A stretch of 64,000 nucleotides of DNA from Heyndrickxia acidicola (GTDB lineage Bacteria > Bacillota > Bacilli > Bacillales > Bacillaceae_C): NCBI RefSeq assembly GCF_001636425.1, contig NZ_LWJG01000004.1, positions 186,001 through 250,000 of the forward strand. The letters run 5' to 3'. Within the stretch, counting starts at the first letter, position 1. The number at the start of each line of letters is the position of its first letter. The notes under the pieces are model-generated. The model had not been told where the DNA came from, ran no database searches, and saw only the letters and a program-made list of their open reading frames with translations. The position numbers and the translations under genes were made by a program. Below are positions 15,790 to 25,252 of this stretch, one piece after another.

Positions 15790-17160
15790 CTAAATTCGGT
15801 CCAAGTAGTTCTCTTTGATTTGTTTTTCACCAAATGGCCATGCTTTGTGACGCCGTGCCCAGAAAAGAAATACAACAATTCCTAAGGCAGTCCATATAAT
15901 CGCTAGACGAATGGCGGTCCAGCCGGAAGAATAAAAGACAAATGCCCAGCCAATAAACGCCAAAATACTAGGAAGCGGATAAAGCAGCTGTTTAAATGGA
16001 CGTTTTAAAGTTGGTTGTCTTTTCCGAAGGATGGACAAAGCGATAATCTGCCCAATAAATTGTACCACAATGGTCATTGCCATAAGGGCGTTTATAATTT
16101 GTGACAAATCAAAAAAACAGCAAATGGCCATTATGACACCCATTACAAGAAGTGAGATATGAGGGAATTGAAATTTCGGGTGCATTTTTGCAAATGGCTT
16201 AAAAAACAATCCGTCTACTGCTGCATTATAAGGCAAACGGGATGCTCCCAGTAACCCTGTATATAACGAAGCAAAGCAAGTCCAAATGATGAGTAAAGTA
16301 ATGATAATGGCACCTGGTTTCCCCCAGACCATTTGCATAAATTCGGTTCCAATATTTTGACTTTTCATCGCTTCTTGCCACGGAACGGTTCCAATAATGC
16401 CAAAGTTCATCGATAAATCAATAATAGCAACAAAAAAGATGGAAAGGATCACAGCCCGAGGAAGGGTCCTTCCGGGATTTTTAATCTCATCCCCCAGATA
16501 GCAGGATGTGTAATATCCCATATAGTCATAAATGGAAATAAGCATTCCGGCACCAAGTCCCAATAAGAATTTAGATGGCGCAAAAGCATTTTTGGGAAAA
16601 GAGAATGCCATATGCGGATTAAAATGGGTGGCACCTGCAGCGATAACGAGAATCACGGTTAATATCATCCCAGCCCAAAGAACCGTTGAGATTTTAGCGA
16701 TAGAATGAATCCTTCTGTATAAAAATGCAATGGTTATAATTGTAACCGCTACAGCTGCAAGCTTTGTATCCAGATGGGTCATATGCGGGAAGAAGTAAAT
16801 AAGATAATTTGACAATCCAATCGCTCCCGTGGACATAATCATAGGTGTTGCTATGATTGTAGACCATATAAAAAGAAAAGGCACAAATTTCCCTGTTCGA
16901 TATTGAAATGCTTCTCTTAAGTAAACATAGGTTCCTCCTTCGCCCGGCATCGAGGAACCAAGTTCACTCCAAACCAAGCCATCCAGCATAGCAAGTAAAG
17001 CGCCTACAATCCATCCGAACATGGCCTGTGGGCCGCTCATCGTTGATAGAATAATAGGGATGGTGATAAATGGGCCAGCCCCCATCATTTGCGACATATT
17101 AATAGCGGTTGCCTGTAATAACCCAATTCCCCGGACGAATCCATTTTTTTCGTTCGTCAT
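15790..17160 (-). CDS. APC superfamily permease
   Basis: A 456-residue protein with about twelve membrane helices. The N-terminus shows the APC signature in helix 1 (INMSQMMGAGPFITIPIIL) and helix 2-3 (PGEGGTYVYLREAF). APC transporters import amino acids, amines and some conjugates. Pairing with a ROK kinase and a ROK repressor is unusual for an amino-acid permease. It fits a sugar-amine or amino-acid/sugar conjugate, as with the APC-type FrlA proposed for fructoselysine in E. coli, but that is inference. GGAGG precedes the ATG. Confidence 0.8.
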   Translation of the reverse strand: MTNEKNGFVRGIGLLQATAINMSQMMGAGPFITIPIILSTMSGPQAMFGWIVGALLAMLDGLVWSELGSSMPGEGGTYVYLREAFQYRTGKFVPFLFIWSTIIATPMIMSTGAIGLSNYLIYFFPHMTHLDTKLAAVAVTIITIAFLYRRIHSIAKISTVLWAGMILTVILVIAAGATHFNPHMAFSFPKNAFAPSKFLLGLGAGMLISIYDYMGYYTSCYLGDEIKNPGRTLPRAVILSIFFVAIIDLSMNFGIIGTVPWQEAMKSQNIGTEFMQMVWGKPGAIIITLLIIWTCFASLYTGLLGASRLPYNAAVDGLFFKPFAKMHPKFQFPHISLLVMGVIMAICCFFDLSQIINALMAMTIVVQFIGQIIALSILRKRQPTLKRPFKQLLYPLPSILAFIGWAFVFYSSGWTAIRLAIIWTALGIVVFLFWARRHKAWPFGEKQIKENYLDRI

Positions 17161-17202
17161 ATTATCCTCCGATAAAGTGTGTCTTTTTTAACATTGTTTT
17201 TA

Positions 17203-17216
17203 TTTCAATGATGAAA
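17203..17216. promoter_or_regulatory. Inverted repeat upstream of the permease operon
   Basis: TTTCA-ATGA-TGAAA lies 43 bp upstream of the permease start. It may be the binding site of the neighbouring ROK repressor, although it differs from the repeat at 18394-18420. Confidence 0.25.
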
Positions 17217-17303
17217 TTTATAGAAAGAATTAATATTTAAAAAAATGAGCGGATTAAGCGGATTAACCAATGTGTCTTGTCTTTGTCTAGCACCAGGCCT
17301 ATC

Positions 17304-18383
17304 CTATAAGGGAGAAAAAACAATTCGTTCAAACAAATACCAAAGTGCTCCTAGTGCTTGAGCCCTCTCACCAAGACAGGCAATTTCTATTTTTGATTGT
17401 ATGGGTGAGAATCGTCTCACATTTTGTTCCAGTGTTTCTACTATTGGGGCGAGCGAGGGACCTTCTACACCGCCAATGATGATCTTCTCAGGATTCAGTA
17501 AGTTTACCAGGTTAGTGATGGCAATCGATAAATTCAGCGTAAGGGCTTTTGAAGGAATTCCGGTTTCCTGAAACTCTTTAATCAGCGGAATTAGCTTTCT
17601 TTCAAAAGGACCGTATTGACCGGCGATGGGAGGCTCAAAATGTACAGTATCCTCTTTATCGATGAAATATCCCACTTCCCCAGCTGAATAGTGAGAGCCT
17701 TGGATTAACTGACCATTTGCTATAATAGAGCCGCCTATCCCGGCATCTATGGACATATAAAACATATTATCTGTTTGTGCCCCATTCCCAAGCCATCTTT
17801 CGCCTAACGCACTGCAGTCTACATCGTTATTTATATAAATCGGAATGGAAAAATAAGCGGCTAACTCCTTTTTTAAATTCAGATTAAACCAACCCAGAGA
17901 AGGAGCATCTACTACAATATCCTTTGTATTTTCCACTACTGATGGAACGGCTACACTTAAACCAATAAATAGATCTTCATTTATCCCACATTCTTGAATA
18001 AAGGTCTGGATGTGCTCAATGACATATGCAACTTTATTAGTGGGTGTTGTTTTTTTCTCATATGTCACATTCCCATCTAAGTCCGTTATCATAAGGAGCA
18101 TTCCACTTTCTTTTATATCCACTCCTATTCCAAAAGCAGATTTGGCATTAAAAGCGAGCTTCATCCCCCTTCTGCCGCCTTCATTAGTAGAATCTCCTAA
18201 ACCGAGTTCCATCACGAATCTCTTAGCTAACAGTTCATCGACAACAGAAGAAACAGTCGAACGGCTTAAGCCAAGTGTTCTTGCCAATTCTGCTCTGCTA
18301 ACGGGTTGGTCATTTCGGATTGTTTCTAAGACGAGAGCTCTATTTATCGATTTTATATAGTCTTGGTGACCTATTCTATTCAT
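17304..18383 (-). CDS. ROK family transcriptional repressor (NagC/XylR type)
   Basis: The 359-residue protein has an N-terminal winged helix-turn-helix (about residues 12-62, with AELARTLGLSRSTVSSVVDE). A ROK sugar-binding domain follows with INNDVDCSALGERW and MSIDAGIGGSIIANG. As in the neighbouring kinase, the Cys-rich zinc motif is missing. It sits upstream of the permease-kinase pair on the same strand, separated by 143 bp, and probably represses it. A 9-9-9 palindrome in its own leader suggests autoregulation. The inducer is unknown. Confidence 0.85.
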   Translation of the reverse strand: MNRIGHQDYIKSINRALVLETIRNDQPVSRAELARTLGLSRSTVSSVVDELLAKRFVMELGLGDSTNEGGRRGMKLAFNAKSAFGIGVDIKESGMLLMITDLDGNVTYEKKTTPTNKVAYVIEHIQTFIQECGINEDLFIGLSVAVPSVVENTKDIVVDAPSLGWFNLNLKKELAAYFSIPIYINNDVDCSALGERWLGNGAQTDNMFYMSIDAGIGGSIIANGQLIQGSHYSAGEVGYFIDKEDTVHFEPPIAGQYGPFERKLIPLIKEFQETGIPSKALTLNLSIAITNLVNLLNPEKIIIGGVEGPSLAPIVETLEQNVRRFSPIQSKIEIACLGERAQALGALWYLFERIVFSPL

Positions 18384-18393
18384 AATATCCTCC

Positions 18394-18420
18394 GTTTGTT
18401 TGTTCGATGATAAAACTAAC
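18394..18420. promoter_or_regulatory. Probable ROK-repressor operator
   Basis: GTTTGTTTG - 9 bp - AAAACTAAC, an imperfect palindrome (seven of nine positions) that resembles the TTAGTTTGTTT-type XylR operators of Bacillus. It begins about 10 nt upstream of the repressor start and touches its ribosome site. Confidence 0.45.
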
Positions 18421-18534
18421 CTGTTTTTAAATTGTACGTGATGCTCATAAAGATAGCAAGTATTTTATGAAAGCGCAAACAAGTAAATTTTTTCCACTGT
18501 TTTTAATTGTAATTTCATATACCGTCTTTTAAGC

Positions 18535-18582
18535 AAAAATAAAAAAGACAACCTTTCTGTGATTGGCTGCCTTCAACAAAGG
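18535..18582 (-). terminator. Possible terminator of the MATE transporter gene
   Basis: On the minus strand a weak CCTTT/AAAGG stem is followed by TTGTCTTTTTTATTTTT. The T-run is good; the stem is poor. Confidence 0.3.
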
Positions 18583-18617
18583 AAATAAAGAATGGGTTTG
18601 TTTTTTTTCTTGTATCA

Positions 18618-19982
18618 CTATACACCGTGAACCGGATCTGGATGAGAAATAGTGACTGATTTACTTTTTGCTGAATTCCAGCGAAAAGTGGTATATCGCC
18701 AGGCGTTGGCTATGCTCGTCAGAACGATTAAACTGCAATAAGCCGTCCATGCGCCCGTTTGCCCGAAGTGATAAATTTGAGTCAATAAAATCGTTAAAGG
18801 AATAAATAGGAACCAGTTGAATAATAATGCCATTCTTGATAAAAAAGTGGTATCCCCTACTCCTCTAAGTCCCCCGGCAAAAATAATGCCGGCTCCACTG
18901 AACAATTGAATAAAGGAAGCCAGATGGATAAGGGAAACGGATGTTAAATAAACGGCAGCGTCTATCGTATACATTTTCGCCACCGGCAAGGAAAAAAGGA
19001 ATAAGAAGACGGAAAATAACGCCATAAAACCTAATCCTAGATATACCGTTACCAGACCAAACCGTTTTGCTTCCAACGGGCGCTTTTTACCGATTTCTTG
19101 GCCGATTCCAACCGTGGAAGCTGCTCCAAATCCATTTGAGGGCATGAAGCCAAAGGAAAGGATATTTAACGCAATTTCATTGGCTGCAATGGCCACTGTT
19201 CCAAGACGGGTGATACAGCTTGTAAAGACAAGCATACCTAAGCTGTTTGATAATTCCATGATTCCAAGCTTTGTACTTTCAACGAGCAGCAGCCGAACCT
19301 GAAGCCATTTAATCGGAACCCACGATCGGGTGGAATAGGCTTTGTTAAGGATGTGGAAATACACGAAAACATTTAGAAGAAAGGTGATCCCCTCCGCTGC
19401 CACCATGCTCCAGCCGGCTCCCTGCAATCCCATATCAGGAAAACCAAACTTCCCGTAGGCAAGGACATACGTTAAGATGACCACTAATGCACTGTTCACT
19501 AAAGAAAGGATCATAGGGGTCTTCGTATCCCCTGTTGCTCTCATATAAGCATAGAAAACGATATTAAACACAGTGAACACCATAGCATACATTCTTACTT
19601 GAACATAAGGAGCTCCAGCCTCTAGAATCGTTGAATTCGATCCCATGATTTCTAAAATGAAATGAGGAAAGATAAAACTCGCTACAAATAAAAGAAGAGC
19701 CTGCATAGCTGCTAATATCATGGTGATTTGCATTCGCTGATTCCCAATTTTTATATCCCCTGCACCCACGTTCTGTGCCACTAAATAGTTAATAGCACCC
19801 TGATTTCCGGAGAATAATGCCCATAAGTTATACATTAAAATATTGGAGATACCTACTACCGCGATGGCTGTCGCCCCCAGCTTTTCAACAATCATTAAGA
19901 TCAGCAAACCCGTCACTGTCATGGATGAAAAAGTAGCAATCGATGGAATAGCTAAACGGAGTATTTGCTTTATAAGTTTCAT
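18618..19982 (-). CDS. MATE family multidrug/sodium efflux transporter
   Basis: A 454-residue protein with about twelve helices in two similar halves. The first half begins QILRLAIPSIATFSSMTVTG with LGATAIAVVGISN; the second begins GIMELSNSLGMLVFTSCITR with LGTVAIAANEIAL. That repeated pattern is the MATE fold. These pumps export cationic drugs in exchange for Na+ or H+. The open frame starts 30 codons earlier but has no ribosome site there; the start at 19982 (GGTGGG 8 nt upstream) gives the usual family length. It is monocistronic and its substrate is unknown. Confidence 0.85.
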   Translation of the reverse strand: MKLIKQILRLAIPSIATFSSMTVTGLLILMIVEKLGATAIAVVGISNILMYNLWALFSGNQGAINYLVAQNVGAGDIKIGNQRMQITMILAAMQALLLFVASFIFPHFILEIMGSNSTILEAGAPYVQVRMYAMVFTVFNIVFYAYMRATGDTKTPMILSLVNSALVVILTYVLAYGKFGFPDMGLQGAGWSMVAAEGITFLLNVFVYFHILNKAYSTRSWVPIKWLQVRLLLVESTKLGIMELSNSLGMLVFTSCITRLGTVAIAANEIALNILSFGFMPSNGFGAASTVGIGQEIGKKRPLEAKRFGLVTVYLGLGFMALFSVFLFLFSLPVAKMYTIDAAVYLTSVSLIHLASFIQLFSGAGIIFAGGLRGVGDTTFLSRMALLFNWFLFIPLTILLTQIYHFGQTGAWTAYCSLIVLTSIANAWRYTTFRWNSAKSKSVTISHPDPVHGV

Positions 19983-20205
19983 GTATTCCCACCGGCCCTT
20001 TTTTAATAATGGAGGCATCGTGCTCGCCAATGAAACCGTTTTTTCACTCTCCCTATAGTAGCACTTTTTCATCTAGAAAGGTTTGCATTTTTTAGATTAT
20101 TAGAAAAAACTTTCCTTTGATCTTGATTTTAAATCTTCAATAGAAGCTAGTGCTGATTTAAGAATGTGAAAAGGGTGTGAATCAAGCGTTATTCAAATGG
20201 ATGGA

Positions 20206-20847
20206 TTATTTTGCGAGACGATTGATGACAAGCTGTACAGCTATGGCATCATCCAAATATCCAATGGGAAACACGTAATCAGGGATAATGTCTGTAGATA
20301 AAATAAAATATAATAACGCGCTTCCTAGGATGGTTCGCTCATGTAATAGCGTTACTTCATCACAATACTTCATATACAGATCTCTTAGCTGTTCAATAAA
20401 GGGACCCGCATTGCCGACTTGCTCAAGCTTTGTTTGAAAATCTCTGCAAATCAGCTGGTGCCCTTCTTCTGTCTTGGCGTATTGTTCATATTTAGCTAAT
20501 TCCTGCTGAATGCGGGAAATCGTAAATGTTGTATCAACTAGTTTGTAAGATTTAAGAATTTCTTGAATCATATCGAAGGAGTAATGAATATCTGAGGGGA
20601 CTTCCTCCTGTTTTCCGCCTATATCGTATCCTGCAGCTTGAATTAACTTCTCTAAAGGAATGCTCAAATGAAGAGAAAATTGCTGTAAATGATTCAATTT
20701 TGCCTGCTGTTTTCCATTTATAATTCGTGAGATGGTTGCAATATCAATTTCCGTCAGTACACTAAGCTTTCGCATGGATAATGACTTTTCTTTTAGTAAT
20801 CCTTTTAACAGAAAGCCTAAGTCCTTGGCATGATTTTTTTCTGACAT
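20206..20847 (-). CDS. HTH (XRE) and DUF1232 domain protein
   Basis: The 213-residue protein starts with an XRE-type helix-turn-helix (about 10-65, KLSVLTEIDIATISRIINGK). A helical middle segment follows, and the end is a DUF1232/YkvA-type domain (about 165-213, LLYFILSTDIIPDYVFPIGYLDD). DUF1232 domains contain a membrane-associated hairpin. This points to a DNA-binding protein tied to the membrane or one regulated through DUF1232; function is unknown. It is divergent from the YtaF-like gene. Confidence 0.75.
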   Translation of the reverse strand: MSEKNHAKDLGFLLKGLLKEKSLSMRKLSVLTEIDIATISRIINGKQQAKLNHLQQFSLHLSIPLEKLIQAAGYDIGGKQEEVPSDIHYSFDMIQEILKSYKLVDTTFTISRIQQELAKYEQYAKTEEGHQLICRDFQTKLEQVGNAGPFIEQLRDLYMKYCDEVTLLHERTILGSALLYFILSTDIIPDYVFPIGYLDDAIAVQLVINRLAK

Positions 20848-20960
20848 TCCTATTCACCCCTTTTTAATAAATGTGTTGAGTTTTTATCAACAATATATGC
20901 AGGGGATAAGCACATTTCCACATCATTTTGAATAGTTTACTTTAGACGGGAGGAATGGAA

Positions 20961-21572
20961 ATGCATCTAGAGAATGTGCTGTTGATGATTGCGATTGGCG
21001 TAGCTTCAAATTTGGATAATGCAGGGGTTGGTGTTGCCTATGGAATAAAAAAAATTAAAGTTCCATTTGTGGCAAACTCAATCATTGCTTTTATAGGATT
21101 TCTGTTTGCGCTTCTAGGAGGTCTTTTTGGGAACTGGGTATCTATCTGGCTGTCCCCCTTTGTTTGCAACATCATCGGGATGATCGTTTTGGTGACGATT
21201 GGCGTATGGGTACTCAGTCAGCCCTATATTGAAAAAAGGGTAAAACATCGTCCATCGAATCGCAATTTGTTGTTGCAAATTTTACAAAACCCTGAAGACG
21301 CCGATTTAGATGGATCAAAATCCGTTGGTTTGCTTGAATCCCTTCTCTTAGGGGTTGCTTTATCTATCAATAATTTAGCTGGTGGATTCGATACAGGGAT
21401 TACTCATCTTAACATCTGGATCACTTCCCTCATATCAGGAGTTTTCAGTTATGTATGTGTCGGTGTATGTGCATACCTGGGATCAAGGGTGTCAGGAGAA
21501 AGGTTAGGAAGACAAGCAAGCTTTATAGCAGGAATTATTCTTATTTTGGTAGGGCTTCATCAAGTTTTTTGA
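20961..21572 (+). CDS. YtaF-like sporulation membrane protein (MntP superfamily)
   Basis: A 203-residue six-helix protein with two repeated halves: ASNLDNAGVGVAYGIKKIK near the N-terminus and LGVALSINNLAGGFDTGIT in the middle, each with an Asp or Asn in the helix. That is the DUF204 fold shared by manganese exporter MntP and YtaF. The NLDN and SINN motifs and the loop containing NPEDADLDGS resemble YtaF. The start at 20961 is preferred because GGAGG lies 7 nt before it. No manganese riboswitch is visible in the 110-bp upstream region. Confidence 0.75.
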   Translation: MHLENVLLMIAIGVASNLDNAGVGVAYGIKKIKVPFVANSIIAFIGFLFALLGGLFGNWVSIWLSPFVCNIIGMIVLVTIGVWVLSQPYIEKRVKHRPSNRNLLLQILQNPEDADLDGSKSVGLLESLLLGVALSINNLAGGFDTGITHLNIWITSLISGVFSYVCVGVCAYLGSRVSGERLGRQASFIAGIILILVGLHQVF

Positions 21573-21778
21573 TTTAGTTTTTAAATAGATGAATGGATGT
21601 TTTAAATAGAATAAAAGAATAGGCAACAATCAAAATTAATGTAAATGGAATTTTATTTTCGGTACCTAGCTTCTATTTTTTTATCGGCATAGACGTTCTG
21701 CATTTTGAATTTTCTCATAGAATGAATTACAACGATTCGGTTGAAATTTCATTAGGTAATTAAAGGAGAGATAAAAAT

Positions 21779-21997
21779 ATGCATGTCGTTCATTTCGTGG
21801 AGAATCAATCTGTAGTATTAAGCCAGCTTCGAAAGCAGGCTCCATCCGTTAATGAGGAGATAAAGATTAAAGGCCGAAAAGGAAAAATTGTAGATGTGAA
21901 ACAGATTGAGGAAAATATCGTTCAGGCACATGTTCTTCTTGAAAAGATTAGTAAAGCTCAACCTGCAGCTGTTGATAATAAGAAGAAAAAACGATAA
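21779..21997 (+). CDS. Conserved small basic protein of unknown function
   Basis: A 72-residue protein with a beta-rich middle (EEIKIKGRKGKIVDVKQI) reminiscent of small KOW/SH3-like folds, and a Lys-rich tail. AAGGAG lies 10 nt before the ATG. No family was recognised with confidence. Confidence 0.65.
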   Translation: MHVVHFVENQSVVLSQLRKQAPSVNEEIKIKGRKGKIVDVKQIEENIVQAHVLLEKISKAQPAAVDNKKKKR

Positions 21998-22291
21998 GAA
22001 GCATCTCATTTAAACTGTCAAAACCAAGTTTTTTGCCAATTAAACTTTTGACAAACGAGAACACCCTCTTTATTCTTCCTCAAGAATAGCGGTACTAAAA
22101 AGAACAAGATCGACATGTTTTCTAAACATGGTATAACACCTTGGGCGGACGGGACGAAAAGGGAATTTTTCGAAAATGCCGTTATTAACAATTTCTTAGT
22201 ACTATAAAAAGCTGAATTTATTAATATAGTAGAATTTGAAATGTAGAACGTTCTAAGAATGAAAGTTTAATGTTCAAAACGAACCACGGCA
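21998..22291. other. Intergenic region with an unexplained open frame
   Basis: An open plus frame of about 50 codons (22051-22206) encodes IDMFSKHGITPWADGTKREF and ends TAA. It has no start or ribosome site. The composition looks protein-like, so it may be the end of a degraded gene. It was not recognised. Confidence 0.35.
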
Positions 22292-22334
22292 ACATTAAAA
22301 AGGCATGAGACCGTTGCTAAACTGAGCTCATGCC
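22292..22334 (-). terminator. Terminator of the APC transporter gene
   Basis: Minus strand GGCATGAG pairs with CTCATGCC, followed by TTTTT. Confidence 0.75.
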
Positions 22335-22392
22335 CAAGCTGTCAAACGATATAACTTGTTTATCTTTCGTGAGTTACTTCATACTAGATAGA

Positions 22393-24300
22393 CTATTGCT
22401 TTAAATGATATGGAACCATAGTAATAATTATATTTTTATTTCTCATGAGCCACACCCTTAAAAATAAAGCCATGTGATTATGCAGTAAATTATGCCACCA
22501 TTTCTTTGATATAAACTGCGGAATAATGACTTGTACCTGGGCCTGATCCGGTTTTTTCTCTTCTATTAAACGAAGGAAACGGGTTAAAGGTTGCAGAACG
22601 GAACGGTATCTGCTTTTTATTGTAACCAACCGACATGGTGAACCCCACTCTTTCCACTCTGCCTCCATCCTTTCAATCGATTGATCATCAAAACCTACAT
22701 ATATGGCAATGGGATGGTCTGAAATCCCTTTTGCAAAGGAAAGTGTAGTGTTCACTAAATGATGAACCCCGGAAACTAAAACAAGTGAAATCACCTGACT
22801 TTCTTCAGGATGAATGGTATGGATATCTATCTTTAATTCATTTGTGACTTCTTCATAATGTCTATATACCTTAAGCGATAAAAAGATGAGTATAGGAATG
22901 ATGAGAAGTACAATCCACGCACCGCTTGTAAATTTCGTCACTCCAAAAATAAAAGCTACAGCAGAAGTAACCAGAGCTCCTACAGCATTAATCATGAGTT
23001 TAGTCTTCCAATGAGGACCTTTTTCTCTTTTCCATCGCTTCACAAGCCCGATTTGAGCAATCGTAAAGGAAAGGAAAACCCCAATGGCATATAAAGGAAT
23101 CAAGGCATTGGTATGAGCATGAAAAGTGATAATCAATATACTGGCTGTGGAAGCCAGCACGATAATTCCATTCGAATATCCAAGCCGGTCTCCTCGATGA
23201 GTCAAGGCACGTGGAAGAAAACCGTCCTCAGCAACAATGGCCGCCAGTTGGCTGAACCCTGTAAAAGTGGAATTAGCTGCTAATACGAGGACTAAAAAGG
23301 TAAACCAAATAATGATTTGATAGAAGATACCATGGCCGAAATAGATGGCAGCTAATTGGGAAAGCATGGTATTATGGACATTAGGGCTAATCCCTTGTAC
23401 ATATAAATGATAACCAAATCCAATTAACGTAATGGAAGTAATAATGCCAAGTGCAATATAGGTTTTGATCGCACTTTTTGGTTTAGGGTCTCTGAACACA
23501 GGAACTGAATTGGAAATGGTTTCAATTCCTGTTAAGGCAGAACACGCTGAGCTAAAAGCTTTAAGTAAAAGCAAGTTGCTTAACCCCTTTGGTATACTTC
23601 CAAATGGAGGAGTATTCTTTTGGACAAAACCAAGATGGCTCTCATTAAGAAGGCCCGTGAAAACCAGTACAAGCATACAAGTCATAAATCCGATAGTTGG
23701 CCAAGCGAAAATTTTGGCTGATTCTGCTACACCCCTCAGATTGATCACTAACAGGATGACTATACAAAGGATTGCTAGAATGGTCTCAAAGGGAGCAACG
23801 ACTGGATATGCTGATGATACCGCCTCTACAGCAGCAGAAACGGATACGGATACGGTTAATATGTAGTCTACCAACAAGGAGCTGGAAGCCAGTAAAGCGA
23901 CCCATTTCTCCTTAAAATTATCTTTGGCGATTGCATAAGAACCACCACCATTTGGATATGCAAGAATGCCCATAATATAGGACAAAATGAGTATGATTAA
24001 AAGGAAAATCGTTGAAAAAGTAATGGGAACGATCAACCACTTGGCGCTTGGTCCAAGTCCTGCGAGTTCGGTCATCCCTGCTTCTGGCCCATATGCAACC
24101 GATGAATATAAATCTGCCGAAAGGATAGGAAGAGCAATGAACCAAATTAACTTGTTTTTTTGAGCATTTAACTCTGATGTTCTCATAGGCCGTCCAATTA
24201 AAACGCGTTTCACACTAAAAAAATTGGAAGCAGCGTTCCAGAGTGCAAAAATGGCCAGAACAATGAAAATAATCTCTACTTTATGTGAGGTATGGTGCAT
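22393..24300 (-). CDS. APC superfamily transporter with C-terminal cytoplasmic domain
   Basis: The 635-residue protein has about twelve membrane helices (residues about 40-475) and a 150-residue cytoplasmic C-terminal domain. The core shows SSVAYGPEAGM, YPNGGGSYAIAKDNF and SACSALTGIETISNSVP. This arrangement and length resemble KimA-type potassium importers as well as large amino-acid permeases of the same superfamily. I saw no ydaO/c-di-AMP riboswitch upstream, which weakens the KimA reading. The ATG at 24300 is chosen because AAGGAGG lies 6 nt upstream; the frame extends 10 codons to a TTG without a ribosome site. Confidence 0.75.
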   Translation of the reverse strand: MHHTSHKVEIIFIVLAIFALWNAASNFFSVKRVLIGRPMRTSELNAQKNKLIWFIALPILSADLYSSVAYGPEAGMTELAGLGPSAKWLIVPITFSTIFLLIILILSYIMGILAYPNGGGSYAIAKDNFKEKWVALLASSSLLVDYILTVSVSVSAAVEAVSSAYPVVAPFETILAILCIVILLVINLRGVAESAKIFAWPTIGFMTCMLVLVFTGLLNESHLGFVQKNTPPFGSIPKGLSNLLLLKAFSSACSALTGIETISNSVPVFRDPKPKSAIKTYIALGIITSITLIGFGYHLYVQGISPNVHNTMLSQLAAIYFGHGIFYQIIIWFTFLVLVLAANSTFTGFSQLAAIVAEDGFLPRALTHRGDRLGYSNGIIVLASTASILIITFHAHTNALIPLYAIGVFLSFTIAQIGLVKRWKREKGPHWKTKLMINAVGALVTSAVAFIFGVTKFTSGAWIVLLIIPILIFLSLKVYRHYEEVTNELKIDIHTIHPEESQVISLVLVSGVHHLVNTTLSFAKGISDHPIAIYVGFDDQSIERMEAEWKEWGSPCRLVTIKSRYRSVLQPLTRFLRLIEEKKPDQAQVQVIIPQFISKKWWHNLLHNHMALFLRVWLMRNKNIIITMVPYHLKQ

Positions 24301-25018
24301 GCGTCTCCTCCTTTTTATTGGTAAAGTCAAGTGATAATGAAAAAATTTCTTTTAGGATTTATTTTTTTTATAAAATTCTTAGAATAACATAAATAAAGTA
24401 TTGAAAGACTTAAAAGAAGCCGCTAATACAGTCTTTTACCCCTTACCCCACCCTATATAAAACCTCACGGATCAAAAATAATTTTATAGGTATTATGTTT
24501 TGCCCTTTCTCTTGCAAAGCTTGATATACCTATCTTCCCCTACATGCACTTTTTATACCATTTGATAAAAAGATATGAAAAAATAATGCCTCAGACAATC
24601 TGTTTGTTTCTTAATGAGAACAAGGTGGTTATATCAGCTGGAGACATATATTGTTGCAGAAGACGTGGGGTTTGGAGAGTATTTAGGGAAGCTTCGGGTA
24701 GGAGTACCATTATGATCACTTTATGGTCTTAAAGAAATAGCGACATCTTACTGTCAACATAATCTGTATGATGCTGTTGGTAAATAACAAAGAAATCATG
24801 ACGGTTTTACAAAAGAATGGAATAATCTTAAAGCGTGACTAGTCATTATTATTCATGTGATTTTATCTTTCATTTTTCGTGTGCTACCTGTCATTTAACC
24901 AATATAAGCCATCGGTATTATTTCAACAAAAGCCTTACAAGATGAAGTAAAGGGTTCCGTTTTGAGGTGCTTTTCTAAAAATCCGTGCCGAAATGGCCGT
25001 CGTTTTGACATCGGTACT
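24301..25018. other. Long intergenic region with a possible gene remnant
   Basis: About 700 bp. Around 24640-24790 a plus frame reads YIVAEDVGFGEYLGKLRVGV, then a stop, then LYGLKEIATSYCQHNLYDA, a coherent protein-like stretch with one internal stop. No ribosome site or family was recognised. A 62-codon frame at 24544-24732 overlaps it in another phase and was not called. Confidence 0.35.
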
Positions 25019-25077
25019 GGTATTCCAAATAAAGAAACTCGCCATAGTAATTGGCGAGTTTCTTTATTTGGAATACC
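25019..25077. repeat. 26-bp perfect inverted repeat (hairpin)
   Basis: Arms 25019-25044 and 25052-25077 are perfectly complementary around TAGTAAT. The inner part (AAACTCGCCA/TGGCGAGTTT followed by CTTTATTT) looks like a terminator, but the symmetry extends a further 16 bp on each side. It could be a strong bidirectional terminator or a small mobile palindrome. Confidence 0.7.
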
Positions 25078-25252
25078 TAAACCTTTTATAACTAAAGCAC
25101 TCGTTCGTTTAAGTGAAAATGTGTACAATTAGGAAACAATTTTATATCAAATTAGAACCTTGTTTATTCACTGTTTACTTATCAAATTTTGAAATGTCCT
25201 TAGTATAAACTCCTGCATCAAAGATAACCTATCTTTGTGGAGGTGCTAAACA

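Noticed and set aside
20848-20960. Manganese (yybP-ykoY) riboswitch before the MntP-superfamily gene
   Set aside because: The gap is only about 110 bp and shows no matching conserved segments; the protein also fits YtaF better than MntP.
24301-24520. ydaO/c-di-AMP riboswitch upstream of the KimA-like transporter
   Set aside because: None of the conserved ydaO motif segments are visible in the leader.
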